Positions 7,137 to 21,424 of a stretch of 64,000 nt of DNA are shown here, one piece after another. The stretch's first letter is position 1, and every line of letters starts with the position of its first letter. The stretch is from Taudactylus pleione (lineage: Eukaryota > Chordata > Amphibia > Anura > Myobatrachidae), in contig JAUIMM010000698.1 in assembly GCA_031769625.1 (NCBI GenBank), positions 1-64,000 of the forward strand, written 5' to 3'. A model generated the notes under the pieces. It was not told the DNA's origin, ran no database searches, and saw only the letters and a list, made by a program, of their open reading frames with translations. The translations under genes and the position numbers were made by a program.

Positions 7137-10100
7137 TCTTAGAAGGTTAAGAGGCTGTGAGGTCTACTATCCTGTTAATAGAAGAGATTTGATAATCTTC
7201 GCACTACATAATAGTTTAAGGTTATGACCTAATGGCAATGTGCAGGATATGGCGGTGGTACATGATGTTATTGGGGAAGTGGTCAAGTCCAGAAAGGACG
7301 CTAAAAATAAAAGAGATCAGGTGAAACAGAAATAATATAAAATGTTTTCTAACATACAGTATATACTCTTCTGTGCTGGACAAAATGAAGCAAACGACAT
7401 ATGGAAGGTTACAGTCCCTTTAAATAGCAAATATTGAAGATGGTTTTCAAGGCATTTCTTAAAGAGGTTGGATACCCTGTCCTATTGCATTATTTAATGC
7501 AATCATCCTGCAGATTTGGAAGCAGTGGAGTGCACCTGCAGAATAGGTAGCCATTCTGAATGGATGAAAAATTGCATAATTGGTTCACAATAACTTAGGA
7601 GATGCCTAATTGAGTCTGCCAAGTCCCAGGCAATTGCTCAATGTCATGATCCTGTGCTGTTGACCCCATAAGAAGAAAATCCAAAGCATGGGGTCCTCCT
7701 GTCACATAGTCCAAGCATATTCTGCAGGGGATGTGTGCCTCTTCCCTAGGAAAAAAAACAGCCAGAGGCATCACTAGGGTCTTTGGAGCCCAGGGCAAGT
7801 TGGAGAACTGCGTGCCACCCCCCGCCCCCCCATAGACACGTATAGAAAAGCATTTATGCGCGCCTCTGGCGTGCAGCAAAAAATGGGTGTGGTCACTTAC
7901 CGAAGGGGCGTGGCCACTAAAAATGGGGCGTGCCAACATGGCACGCCACCCATTTCTTGTCACTCTGGGAACATTACTTTCTATTCCATATATACCTTAC
8001 CGATACGTTGGTTTCTCACAATGTGGAACCTCTGAAGAAATATATCCTCCATGGGAAGACAGCGCCTGCAGTCGGCATTCTCTATTCATGTAGGGCACAT
8101 CGTCCAGAAGATGCCTGTTTGTGTGGGAATATTAACAAGGTCGGACTCATTCCCCCTGTGTATTTCCTGCCCCCTGCATCTCTTAGCCACACCATCTCCC
8201 CCTGCATCGTCTCTCGGCACACCATAACCTCCCCAGACACACACATACTGACACAGACATACACACCTCTTTCACACAAATGCAGCCAGCCAAATAAATA
8301 AAACGGCTTGCTTATGCAGGCGCTTTTAGCACTAGAAGTGCCTGCATACCCATGGCTGAAAAAGCATGTTGAAGCTTGAAGAAATCACCCAGGACCTGCT
8401 GGGACCTGTAGTGCTACAGAAAAACACACATATAAACTAGATATGTGCACCAGACCATTTTTGCAAGATTTGAATTTGGCTCTGATTCGTCATCCGGCCT
8501 TGGATTTGAATTTGACAAAGCGCCATGACTGGTTTTGGATTTGAATTTAGATTTGGATTTTTTTACAAAAATTGACAAAGAAAGCTAAAATCACATAATT
8601 TGGGCATTTTTTTTGTTCCTAGAGTATTATTAACCTCAATAACATTAATTTCCAGTCATTTACAGTCAATTTAGACCACCTCACAGCTCACAATATTATT
8701 TTCACCATTATTGGCCAAAGGCTGCAGTGAGCTGGCAGGTTACTAAGCGACAGAGTGGTGGCACAGACACCGCAGTTTAAAGCACATCTATGAAACATTG
8801 CCATTCACTACTGAGTAACAGTACTTGTGTGTTATGGACACATAGGGCTAAGGCCCAATGAGTCACGGTGCATGTAAACACAGTGGGTTATGGCCCAAGG
8901 AATCACAGTACTTGTATACACAGTGAGGTACAGCCCAAGGAGTCAAGGTGCTTGTATACACAGTGGGGAACATCACAAAAAAAAGAGTTTTTTTTACTTT
9001 TTAAACTTTTAAATCTCTTCATTTTTTTTTTTACTTTTAAACTTTGTTTTTTTTGCACACACAGCCACTTGTGAGTCTGGACACAGCCCCTTTAATCAGC
9101 AGAATATAGCGCAGCATACATCAGCGAGCAGTGTGCCCCCTTACACAGTCACTTTGCCAGCACAGCCAACTCTAAATGACCCCCAGAGTGTACGTATATT
9201 TAGCACAGTGGGCCTAATCTATATAGTGGCTAAGCATAACAGGGATATATTGCATACTGATCAAGTTACATTAGGCTAAACTGAATATTTATCAATCCTG
9301 AAAGTCTACTGTATAATGGGCAAAATCGGTCCTCCACTGTATATTCATCATTGCCAATTATATGCTATACTGGGAACAGAGACTATTGGGGAGATTCAAA
9401 AAGAAGCACGTTTCCATCAGAATATTGCACGCTGATGTAATGCTGGTCATCCTGCAGGAAAACCTCGCTCGGCTTTGCTCACACCTATAGGGGTGCAGAA
9501 ATAACTAGCCTTGGCCTAGCTATTGACGTCATTTCAATTTATAAACATCCTAGCAGTATTTTCATATTAATTGTGTTTTTTATTTTCATTCAATCCCTTG
9601 CTTGTTTTCTACCCAAGTAGCAGTCTTGAGAAATAAAAAATGGACAGAATCAGCAGGTTAATGAAATGAGAAAGAGCTGATAGGAACTGATTGATTGAAT
9701 GAGTGGATGCAGTAAAAGAGAACTTTGGCGAATAAGGAGATGGCAAAGGGACAGATGTGTAATAATAATAAATGGCAGGTGTATCATGGGAAGCAGAGGT
9801 GATGGAGAATATAAACATATCACACATCAGTAGAGATTATTTTGTGCACTTCTCCTTTAAGGAATGTAGAACACGAGTGAGGTCATGCTGTGATGTCATA
9901 ATGGTAACTCTTTGCTGTTGCTCACTCTTAACCGCCCAGGACACTGACATAGCATTATCATTGCTGTCATTAACATACTCCAAATACATCTCTTGCACCC
10001 AGCCCACTGAGGGAAAAATATCCTCTTGAGGTAAGTATCTCATCAAAGAAAAGGGCGTTTCACTTGGATGTGCCTGCAGACTTGGAGCTTGACTACCCTA

Positions 10101-10702
10101 AAATATGACCTTGAGCTTGTTTATTTCTATAATTGGAGGTTCTAGCAGCACAGCACATCTATCGCAATGTAGTAGCCATTCGGGTAAAATCGGTGCTTCT
10201 CAAAAGGGGATGACCATCCTCTTCAGAAAATTGCGCAGCTTTGTGAGGAATTTAAATTGGGTAATGTCAGGAGATGTGGACAGGAACTATATTAATGACG
10301 TCAGCCTATGTTATTTATTAATGTGGTAAAGTGTATAGTGTATTTTAGTGGCAAATGTTCATACAGTATTTTAAATAAGTTTGGAAATATAACTCTGCAT
10401 AGCCTCCTAGTGCCCAGAGGGACGGGCAATCCTTCAAGGATGGTGGAAGCCTCATGACTCACAGGGGGTTTTTCCTCTCCTGAGTGCTGAAGGATGATTC
10501 TTTGTGAGTCATGAGGCTTCCACCATCTTGTTCCTCTTATAGGACAAGCTTGTAAGAGCCTCCAGCTAATCTTGGGCACTAATTTATTTACAACGCAGAG
10601 TAAAAATAAAGTGTTGTTTTCTTTGTGCTAAAAATTCATAATAAATATATTTTCAAATTGATTTTACTTGATGTGGTCTTTGTTTTTTTTCATAATGGAG
10701 TC
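7137..10702 (+). repeat. Macrosatellite copy 3 (family A, 3566 bp, shortest)
   Basis: Family A, sister to copy 2 by shared markers (the 2-bp minisatellite deletion near 8842, the CCTATG change, GTAAAGTG). Unlike copies 1 and 2 it has a four-G run near 7728 and CAGGTGAAAC near 7320, both of which it shares with all later copies. Private changes are GACGCTAAAA near 7300, TTTGAATTTGG near 8469 and TCTTCATTTT near 9019. It shares GCAAGATTT near 8463 with copy 9. The palindrome is intact at 10439-10527. Confidence 0.97.
10439..10527. repeat. Perfect 25-bp inverted repeat (copy 3, last copy with it)
   Basis: Arms 10439-10463 and 10503-10527 with a 39-bp spacer, identical to those of copies 1 and 2. 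The next copy lacks the left arm. Confidence 0.9.
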
Positions 10703-13617
10703 TCTTAGAAGGTTAAGAGGCTGTGAGGTCTACTATCCTGTTAATAGAAGAGATTTGATAATCTTCGCACTACATAATAGTTTAAGGTTATGACCTAATG
10801 GCAATGTGCAGGATATGGCGGTGGTACATGATGTTATTGGGGAAGTGGTCAAGTCCAGAAAGGACGCAAAAAATAAAAGAGATCAGGTGAAACAGAAATA
10901 ATATAAAATGTTTTCTAACATACAGTATATACTCTTCTGTGCTGGACAAAATGAAGCAAACGACATATGGAAGGTTACAGTCCCTTTAAATAGCAAATAT
11001 TGAAGATGGTTTTCAAGGCATTTCTTAAAGAGGTTGGATACCCTGTCCTATTGCATTATTTAATGCAATCATCCTGCAGATTTGGAAGCAGTGGAGTGCA
11101 CCTGCAGAATAGGTAGCCATTCTGAATGGATGAAAAATTGCATAATTGGTTCACAATAACTTAGGAGATGCCTAATTGAGTCTGCCAAGTCCCAGGCAAT
11201 TGCTCAATGTCATGATCCTGTGCTGTTGACCCCATAAGAAGAAAATCCAAAGCATGGGGTCCTCCTGTCACATAGTCCAAGCATATTCTGCAGGGGATGT
11301 GTGCCTCTTCCCTAGGAAAAAAAACAGCCAGAGGCATCACTAGGGTCTTTGGAGCCCAGGGCAAGTTGGAGAACTGCGTGCCACCCCCCGCCCCTCCATA
11401 GACACGTATAGAAAAGCATTTATGCGCGCCTCTGGCGTGCAGCAAAAAATGGGTGTGGTCACTTACCGAAGGGGCGTGGCCACTAAAAATGGGGCGTGCC
11501 AACATGGCACGCCACCCATTTCTTGTCACTCTGGGAACATTACTTTCTATTCCATATATACCTTACCGATACGGTGGTTTCTCACAATGTGGAACCTCTG
11601 AAGAAATATATCCTCCATGGGAAGACAGCGCCTGCAGTCGGCATTCTCTATTCATGTAGGGCACATCGTCCAGAAGATGCCTGTTTGTGTGGGAATATTA
11701 ACAAGGTCGGACTCATTCCCCCTGTGTATTTCCTGCCCCCTGCATCTCTTAGCCACACCATCTCCCCCTGCATCGTCTCTCGGCACACCATAACCTCCCC
11801 AGACACACACATACTGACACAGACATACACACCTCTTTCACACAAATGCAGCCAGCCAAATAAATAAAACGGCTTGCTTATGCAGGTGCTTTTAGCACTA
11901 GAAGTGCCTGCATACCCATGGCTGAAAAAGCATGTTGAAGCTTGAAGAAATCACCCAGGACCTGCTGGGACCTGTAGTGCCACAGAAAAACACACATATA
12001 AACTAGATATGTGCACCAGACCATTTTTGCTAGATTTGGATTTGGCTCTGATTCGTCATCCGGCCTTGGATTTGAATTTGACAAAGCGCCATGACTGGTT
12101 TTGGATTTGAATTTAGATTTGGATTTTTTTACAAAAATTGACAAAGAAAGCTAAAATCACATAATTTGGGCATTTTTTTTGTTCCTAGAGTATTATTAAC
12201 CTCAATAACATTAATTTCCAGTCATTTACAGTCAATTTAGACCACCTCACAGCTCACAATATTATTTTCACCATTATTGGCCAAAGGCTGCAGTGAGCTG
12301 GCAGGTTACTAAGCGACAGAGTGGTGGCACAGACACCGCAGTTTAAAGCACATCTATGAAACATTGCCATTCACTACTAAGTAACAGTACTTGTGTGTTA
12401 TGGACACACAGAGGGCTAAGGCCCAATGAGTCACGGTGCATGTAAACACAGTGGGTTATGGCCCAAGGAATCACAGTACTTGTATACACAGTGAGGTACA
12501 GCCCAAGGAGTCAAGGTGCTTGTATACACAGTGGGGAACATCACAAAAAAAAGAGTTTTTTTTACTTTTTAAACTTTTAAATCTCTTCAATTTTTTTTTT
12601 ACTTTTAAACTTTGTTTTTTTTGCACACACAGCCACTTGTGAGTCTGGACACAGCCCCTTTAATCAGCAGAATATAGCGCAGCATACATCAGCGAGCAGT
12701 GTGCCCCCTTACACAGTCACTTTGCCAGCACAGCCAACTCTAAATGACCCCCAGAGTGTACGTATATTTAGCACAGTGGGCCTAATCTATATAGTGGCTA
12801 AGCATAACAGGGATATATTGCATACTGATCAAGTTACATTAGGCTAAACTGAATATTTATCAATCCTGAAAGTCTACTGTATAATGGGCAAAATCGGTCC
12901 TCCACTGTATATTCATCATTGCCAATTATATGCTATACTGGGAACAGAGACTATTGGGGAGATTCAAAAAGAAGCACGTTTCCATCAGAATATTGCACGC
13001 TGATGTAATGCTGGTCATCCTGCAGGAAAACCTCGCTCGGCTTTGCTAACACCTATAGGGGTGCAGAAATAACTAGCCTTGGCCTAGCTATTGACGTCAT
13101 TTCAATTTATAAACATCCTAGCAGTATTTTCATATTAATTGTGTTTTTTATTTTCATTCAATCCCTTGCTTGTTTTCTACCCAAGTAGCAGTCTTGAGAA
13201 ATAAAAAATGGACAGAATCAGCAGGTTAATGAAATGAGAAAGAGCTGATAGGAACTGATTGATTGAATGAGTGGATGCAGTAAAAGAGAACTTTGGCGAA
13301 TAAGGAGATGGCAAAGGGACAGATGTGTAATAATAATAAATGGCAGGTGTATCATGGGAAGCAGAGGTGATGGAGAATATAAACATATCACACATCAGTA
13401 GAGATTATTTTGTGCACTTCTCCTTTAAGGAATGTAGAACACGAGTGAGGTCATGCTGTGATGTCATAATGGTAACTCTTTGCTGTTGCTCACTCTTAAC
13501 CGCCCAGGACACTGACATAGCATTATCATTGCTGTCATTAACATACTCCAAATACATCTCTTGCACCCAGCCCACTGAGGGAAAAATATCCTCTTGAGGT
13601 AAGTATCTCATCAAAGA

Positions 13618-13919
13618 AAAGGGCGTTTCACTTGGATGTGCCTGCAGACTTGGAGCTTGACTACCCTAAAATATGACCTTGAGCTTGTTTATTTCTATAA
13701 TTGGAGGTTCTAGCAGCACAGCACATCTATCGCAATGTAGTAGCCATTCGGGTAAAATCGGTGCTTCTCAAAAGGGGATGACCATCCTCTTCAGAAAATT
13801 GCGCAGCTTTGTGAGGAATTTAAATTGGGTAATGTCAGGAGATGTGGACAGGAACTATATTAATGACGTCAGCCAATGTTATTTATTAATGTGGTAAACT
13901 GTATAGTGTATTTTAGTGT
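13618..13919. other. Family A to family B switch point
   Basis: At 13618 copy 4 still has the A state (CAAAGAAAAG). At 13919 it has the B state (AGTGTCAAA) and stays B to its end, and copy 5 onward is B. The crossover or conversion edge therefore lies within this 300-bp interval, just before the palindrome site. Confidence 0.8.
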
Positions 13920-14006
13920 CAAATGTTCATACAGTATTTTAAATAAGTTTGGAAATATAACTCTGCATAGCCTCCTAGTGCCCAGAGGGACGGGCAATCC
14001 TTCAAG

Positions 14007-14098
14007 CCATGGGTCCCCAGAGGTTTCCTCCACAGGGGGTTTTTCCTCTCCTGAGTGCTGAAGGATGATTCTTTGTAAGTCATGAGGCTTCCACCATC
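14007..14098. other. Palindrome site in the family B state (copy 4)
   Basis: The left arm is replaced by a 28-bp segment (14007-14034) starting CCATGGGTCCCC and ending CTCCACA. The flanks TTCAAG and GGGGGTTTTT are unchanged. The right arm at 14074-14098 has one substitution (TGTAAGTC). Copies 5-17 have the same segment with an unchanged right arm. Confidence 0.9.
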
Positions 14099-14273
14099 TT
14101 GTTCCTTTTATAGGACAAGCTTGTAAGAGCCTCCAGCTAATCTTGGGCACTAATTTATTTACAACGCAGAGTAAAAATAAAGTGTTGTTTTCCTTGTGCT
14201 AAAAATTCATAATAAATATATTTTCAAATTGATTTTACTTGATGTGGTCTTTGTTTTTTTTCATAATGGAGTC

Positions 14274-17200
14274 TCTTAGAAGGTTAAGAGGCTGTGAGGT
14301 CTACTATCCTGTTAATAGAAGAGATTTGATAATCTTCGCACTACATAATAGTTTAAGGTTATGACCTAATGGCAATGTGCAGGATATGGCGGTGGTACAT
14401 GATGTCATTGGGGAAGTGGTCAAGTCCAGAAAGGACGCAAAAAATAAAAGAGATCAGGTGAAACAGAAATAATATAAAATGTTTTCTAACATACAGTATA
14501 TACTCTTCTGTGCTGGACAAAATGAAGCAAACGACATATGGAAGGTTACAGTCCCTTTAAATAGCAAATATTTAAGATGGTTTTCAAGGCATTTCTTAAA
14601 GAGGTTGGATACCCTGTCCAATTGCATTATTTAATGCAATCATCCTGCAGATTTGGAAGCAGTGGAGTGCACCTGCAGAATAGGTAGCCATTCTGAATGG
14701 ATGAAAAATTGCATAATTGGTTCACAATAACTTAGGAGATGCCTAATTGAGTCTGCCAAGTCCCAGGCAATTGCTCAATGTCATGATCCTGTGCTGTTGA
14801 CCCCATAAGAAGAAAATCCAAAGCATGGGGTCCTCCTGTCACATAGTAGAAAGCATATTCTGCAGGGGATGTGTGCCTCTTCCCTAGGAAAAAAAACAGC
14901 CAGAGGCATCACTAGGGTCTTTGGAGCACAGAGCAAGTTAAAGAACTGCGTGCCGCCCCCTGCCCCACCCCCCCATAGACAAGAATAGTGAAGCATTTAT
15001 GCGCGCCGTTGGCGCGCAGCGAAAAATGGGTGTGGTCACTTACTGAAGGGGCGTGGCCACTTAAAATGGGGCGTGCCAACATGGCACGCCACCCATTTCT
15101 TGTCACTCTGGGAACATTACTTTCTATTCCATATATACCTTACCGATACGGTGGTTTCTCACAATGTGGAACCTCTGAAGAAATATATCCTCCATGGGAA
15201 GACAGCGCCTGCAGTCGGCATTCACTATTCATGTAGGGCACATCGTCCAGAAGATGCCTGTTTGTGTGGGAATATTAACAAGGTCGGACTCATTCCCCCT
15301 GTGTATTTCCTGCCCCCTGCATCTCTTAGCCACACCATCTCCCCCTGCATCGTCTCTCGGCACACCATAACCTCCCCAGACACACACATACTGACACAGA
15401 CATACACACCTCTTTCACACAAATGCAGCCAGCCAAATAAATAAAACGGCTTGCTTATGCAGGCGCTTTTAGCACTAGAAGTGCCTGCATACCCATGGCT
15501 GAAAAAGCATGTTGAAGCTTGAAGAAATCACCCAGGACCTGCTGGGACCTGTAGTGCCACAGAAAAACACACATATAAACTAGATATGTGCACCAGACCA
15601 TTTTTGCTAGATTTGGATTTGGCTCTGATTCGTCATCCGGCCTTGGATTTGAATTTGACAAAGCGCCATGACTGGTTTTGGATTTGAATTTAGATTTGGA
15701 TTTTTTTACAAAAATTGACAAAGAAAGCTAAAATCACATAATTTGGGCATTTTTTTGTTCCTAGAGTATTATTAAACTCAATAACATTAATTTCCAGTCA
15801 TTTACAGTCAATTTAGACCACCTCACAGCTCACAATATTATTTTCACCATTATTGGCCAAAGGCTGCAGTGAGCTGGCAGGTTACTAAGCGACAGAGTGG
15901 TGGCACAGACACCGCAGTTTAAAGCACATCTATGAAACATTGCCATTCACTACTGAGTAACAGTACTTGTGTGTTATGGACACACAGAGGGCTAAGGCCC
16001 AATGAGTCACGGTGCATGTAAACACAGTGGGTTATGGCCCAAGGAATCACAGTACTTGTATACACAGTGAGGTACAGCCCAAGGAGTCAAGGTGCTTGTA
16101 TACACAGTGGGGAACACCACAAAAAAAAGTGTTTTTTTTACTTTTTAAACTTTTAAATCTCTTCAATTTTTTTTTTACTTTTAAACTTTGTTTTTTTTGC
16201 ACACACAGCCACTTGTGAGTCTGGATACAGCCCCTTTAATCAGCAGAATATAGCGCAGCATACATCAGCGAGCAGTGTGCCCCCTTACACAGTCACTTTG
16301 CCAGCACAGCCAACTATAAATGACCCCCAGAATGTACGTATATTTAGCACAGTGGGCCTAATCTATATAGTGGCTAAGCATAACAGGGATATATTGCATA
16401 CTGATCAAGTTACATTAGGCTAAACTGAATATTTATCAATCCTGAAAGTCTACTGTATAATGGGCAAAATCGGTCCTCCACTGTATATTCATCATTGCCA
16501 ATTATATGCTATACTGGGAACAGAGACTATTGGGGAGATTCAAAAAGAAGCACGTTTCCATCAGAATATTGCACGCTGATGTAATGCTGGTCATCCTGCA
16601 GGAAAACCTCGCTCGGCTTTGCTCACACCTATAGGGGTGCAGAAACAACTAGCCTTGGCCTAGCTATTAACGTCATTTCAATTTATAAACATCCTAGCAG
16701 TATTTTCATATTAATTGTGTTTTTTATTTTCATTCAATCCCTTGCTTGTTTTCTACCCAAGTAGCAGTCTTGAGAAATAAAAAATGGACAGAATCAGCAG
16801 GTTAATGAAATGAGAAAGAGCTGATAGGAACTGATTGATTGAATGAGTGGATGCAGTAAAAGAGAACTTTGGCGAATAAGGAGATGGCAAAGGGACAGAT
16901 GTGTAATAATAATAAATGGCAGGTGTATCATGGGAAGCAGAGGTGATGGAGAATATAAACATATCACACATCAGTAGAGATTATTTTGTGCACTTCTCCT
17001 TTAAGGAATGTAGAACACGAGTGAGGTCATGCTGTGATGTCATAATGGTAACTCTTTGCTGTTGCTCACTCTTAACCGCCCAGGACACTGACATAGCATT
17101 ATCATTGCTGTCATTAACATACTCCAAATACATCTCTTGCACCCAGCCCACTGAGGGAAATATATCCTCTTGAGGTAAGTATCTCATCAAAGACAAGGGC

Positions 17201-17849
17201 GTTTCACTTGGATGTGCCTGCAGACTTGGAGCTTGACTACCCTAAAATATGACCTTGAGCTTGTTTATTTCTATAATTGGAGGTTCTAGCAGCACAGCAC
17301 ATCTATCGCAATGTAGTAGCCATTCGGGTAAAATCGGTGCTTCTCAAAAGGGGATGACCATCCTCTTCAGAAAATTGCGCAGCTTTGTGAGGAATTTAAA
17401 TTGGGTAATGTCAGGAGATGTGGACAGGAACTATATTAATGACGTCAGCCAATGTTATTTATTAATGTGGTAAACTGTATAGTGTATTTTAGTGTCAAAT
17501 GTTCATACAGTATTTTAAATAAGTTTGGAAATATAACTCTGCATAGCCTCCTAGTGCCCAGAGGGACGGGCAATCCTTCAAGCCATGGGTCCCCAGAGGT
17601 TTCCTCCACAGGGGGTTTTTCCTCTCCTGAGTGCTGAAGGATGATTCTTTGTGAGTCATGAGGCTTCCACCATCTTGTTCCTCTTATAGGACAAGCTTGT
17701 AAGAGCCTCCAGCTAATCTTGGGCACTAATTTATTTACAACGCAGAGTAAAAATAAAGTGTTGTTTTCCTTGTGCTAAAAATTCATAATAAATATATTTT
17801 CAAATTGATTTTACTTGATGTGGTCTTTGTTTTTTTTCATAATGGAGTC
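14274..17849 (+). repeat. Macrosatellite copy 5 (family B, subgroup 5-7, 3576 bp)
   Basis: First fully family B copy: GATGTCATT, ATATTTAAG, TTAAAGAACTG, the expanded GC tract, TAACGTCA instead of the CRE, and the non-palindromic 28-bp segment. With copies 6 and 7 it shares AACTATAAATG and CCCAGAATG near 16315-16332, and with copies 5-8 a seven-T run plus AAACTC near 15750-15780. It is unusually divergent in the GC block: TAGTAGAAAGC near 14846 (1 bp longer), GAGCACAGAGC near 14925, GACAAGAATAG near 14977 and GCCGTTGGCG near 15005 are all private. Confidence 0.97.
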
Positions 17850-20800
17850 TCTTAGAAGGTTAAGAGGCTGTGAGGTCTACTATCCTGTTAATAGAAGAGA
17901 TTTGATAATCTTCGCACTACATAATAGTTTAAGGTTATGACCTAATGGCAATGTGCAGGATATGGCGGTGGTACATGATGTCATTGGGGAAGTGGTCAAG
18001 TCCAGAAAGGACGCAAAAAATAAAAGAGATCAGGTGAAACAGAAATAATATAAAATGTTTTCTAACATACAGTATATACTCTTCTGTGCTGGACAAAATG
18101 AAGCAAACGACATATGGAAGGTTACAGTCCCTTTAAATAGCAAATATTTAAGATGGTTTTCAAGGCATTTCTTAAAGAGGTTGGATACCCTGTCCAATTG
18201 CATTATTTAATGCAATCATCCTGCAGATTTGGAAGCAGTGGAGTGCACCTGCAGAATAGGTAGCCATTCTGAATGGATGAAAAATTGCATAATTGGTTCA
18301 CAATAACTTAGGAGATGCCTAATTGAGTCTGCCAAGTCCCAGGCAATTGCTCAATGTCATGATCCTGTGCTGTTGACCCCATAAGAAGAAAATCCAAAGC
18401 ATGGGGTCCTCCTGTCACATACTCCAAGCATATTCTGCAGGGGATGTGTGCCTCTTCCCTAGGAAAAAAAACAGCCAGAGGCATCACTAGGGTCTTTGGA
18501 GCCCAGGGCAAGTTAAAGAACTGCGTGCCGCCCCCCGCCCCGCCCCCCCATAGACACGAATAGTGAAGCATTTATGCGCACCCCTGGCGCGCAGCGAAAA
18601 ATGGGTGTGGTCACTTACTGAAGGGGCGTGGCCACTTAAAATGGGGCGTGCCAACATGGCACGCCACCCATTTCTTGTCACTCTGGGAACATTACTTTCT
18701 ATTCCATATATACCTTACCGATACGGTGGTTTCTCACAATGTGGAACCTCTGAAGAAATATATCCTCCATGGGAAGACAGCGCCTGCAGTCGGCATTCAC
18801 TATTCATGTAGGGCACATCGTCCAGAAGATGCCTGTTTGTGTGGGAATATTAACAAGGTCGGACTCATTCCCCCTGTGTATTTCCTGCCCCCTGCATCTC
18901 TTAGCCACACCATCTCCCCCTGCATCGTCTCTCGGCACACCATAACCTCCCCAGACACACACATACTGACACAGACATACACACCTCTTTCACACAAATG
19001 CAGCCAGCCAAATAAATAAAACGGCTTGCTTATGCAGGCGCTTTTAGCACTAGAAGTGCCTGCATACCCATGGCTGAAAAAGCATGTTGAAGCTTGAAGA
19101 AATCACCCAGGACCTGCTGGGACCTGTAGTGCCACAGAAAAACACACATATAAACTAGATATGTGCACCAGACCATTTTTGCTAGATTTGGATTTGGCTC
19201 TGATTCGTCATCCGGCCTTGGATTTGAATTTGACAAAGCGCCATGACTGGTTTTGGATTTGAATTTAGATTTGAATTTTTTTACAAAAATTGACAAAGAA
19301 AGCTAAAATCACATAATTTGGGCATTTTTTTGTTCCTAGAGTATTATTAAACTCAATAACATTAATTTCCAGTCATTTACAGTCAATTTAGACCACCTCA
19401 CAGCTCACAATATTATTTTCACCATTATTGGCCAAAGGCTGCAGTGAGCTGGCAGGTTACTAAGCGACAGAGTGGTGGCACAGACACCGCAGTTTAAAGC
19501 ACATCTATGAAACATTGCCATTCACTACTGAGTAACAGTACTTGTGTGTTATGGACACACAGAGGGCTAAGGCCCAATGAGTCACGGTGCATGTAAACAC
19601 AGTGGGTTATGGCCCAAGGAATCACAGTACTTGTATACACAGTGAGGTACAGCCCAAGGAGTCAAGGTGCTTGTATACACAGTGGGGAACACCACAAAAA
19701 AAGGTGTTTTTTTCACTTTTTAAACTTTTAAATCTCTTCAATTTTTTTTTTACTTTTAAACTTTGGTTTTTTTGCACACACAGCCACTTGTGAGTCTGGA
19801 TACAGCCCCTTTAATCAGCAGAATATAGCGCAGCATACATCAGCGAGCAGTGTGCCCCCTTACACAGTCACTTTGCCAGCACAGCCAACTATAAATGACC
19901 CCCAGAATGTACGTATATTTAGCACAGTGGGCCTAATCTATATAGTGGCTAAGCATAACAGGGATATATTGCATACTGATCAAGTTACATTAGGCTAAAC
20001 TGAATATTTATCAATCCTGAAAGTCTACTGTATAATGGGCAAAATCGGTCCTCCACTGTATATTCATCATTGCCAATTATATGCTATACTGGGAACAGAG
20101 ACTATTGGGGAGATTCAAAAAGAAGCACGTTTCCATCAGAATATTGCACGCTGATGTAATGCTGGTCATCCTGCAGGAAAACCTTGCTCGGCTATGCTCG
20201 CACCTATAGGGGTGCAGAAACAACTAGCCTTGGCCTAGCTATTAACGTCATTTCAATTTATAAACATCCTAGCAGTATTTTCATATTAATTGTGTTTTTT
20301 ATTTTCATTCAATCCCTTGCTTGTTTTCTACCCAAGTAGCAGTCTTGAGAAATAAAAAATGGACAGAATCAGCAGGTTAATGAAATGAGAAAGAGCTGAT
20401 AGGAACTGATTGATTGAATGAGTGGATGCAGTAAAAGAGAACTTTGGCGAATAAGGAGATGGCAAAGGGACAGATGTGTAATAATAATAAATGGCAGGTG
20501 TATCATGGGAAGCAGAGGTGATGGAGAATATAAACATATCACACATCAGTAGAGATTATTTTGTGCACTTCTCCTTTAAGGAATGTAGAACACGAGTGAG
20601 GTCATGCTGTGATGTCATAATGGTAACTCTTTGCTGTTGCTCACTCTTAACCGCCCAGGACACTGACATAGCATTATCATTGCTGTCATTAACATACTCC
20701 AAATACATCTCTTGCACCCAGCCCACTGAGGGAAATATATCCTCTTGAGGTAAGTATCTCATCAAAGACAAGGGCGTTTCACTTGGATGTGCCTGCAGAC

Positions 20801-21424
20801 TTGGAGCTTGACTACCCTAAAATATGACCTTGAGCTTGTTTATTTCTATAATTGGAGGTTCTAGCAGCACAGCACATCTATCGCAATGTAGTAGCCATTC
20901 GGGTAAAATCGGTGCTTCTCAAAAGGGGATGACCATCCTCTTCAGAAAATTGCGCAGCTTTGTGAGGAATTTAAATTGGGTAATGTCAGGAGATGTGGAC
21001 AGGAACTATATTAATGACGTCAGCCAATGTTATTTATTAATGTGGTAAACTGTATAGTGTATTTTAGTGTCAAATGTTCATACAGTATTTTAAATAAGTT
21101 TGGAAATATAACTCTGCATAGCCTCCTAGTGCCCAGAGGGACGGGCAATCCTTCAAGCCATGGGTCCCCAGAGGTTTCCTCCACAGGGGGTTTTTCCTCT
21201 CCTGAGTGCTGAAGGATGATTCTTTGTGAGTCATGAGGCTTCCACCATCTTGTTCCTCTTATAGGACAAGCTTGTAAGAGCCTCCAGCTAATCTTGGGCA
21301 CTAATTTATTTACAACGCAGAGTAAAAATAAAGTGTTGTTTTCCTTGTGCTAAAAATTCATAATAAATATATTTTCAAATTGATTTTACTTGATGTGGTC
21401 TTTGTTTTTTTTCATAATGGAGTC
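17850..21424 (+). repeat. Macrosatellite copy 6 (family B, subgroup 5-7, 3575 bp)
   Basis: Very close to copy 7. The two share CTTTGGTTTTTTT near 19764, AAAGGTGTTTT near 19700, CGCACCCCTGG near 18577 (also in 8 and 9) and GCTCGCACC near 20198. It has the ACATACTCC allele near 18419 seen also in 7, 9 and 11. Private changes are AGATTTGAATTTT near 19270, a C in the T tract near 19714, a CpG transition at 20185 (CCTTGCTCGG) and GGCTATGCTC near 20192. Confidence 0.97.

Larger units (their letters stand above)
10703..14273 (+). repeat. Macrosatellite copy 4 (A/B hybrid, 3571 bp)
   Basis: This copy is family A up to at least 13618 (CAAAGAAAAG) and family B from 13919 (AGTGTCAAA) to its end, so it contains the family junction. 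Its distal part has the 28-bp B segment at 14007-14034 in place of the left palindrome arm, and the B form TTTTCCTTG near 14190. It also has a B allele (GATACGGTGG) at 11574, so it is mosaic. Private changes include a CpG transition at 11887 inside the hairpin stem, ACTACTAAG near 12376, GCTAACACC near 13046 and TTTGTAAGTC near 14076. It shares CCTTTTATAGG near 14105 with copy 7. Confidence 0.96.
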
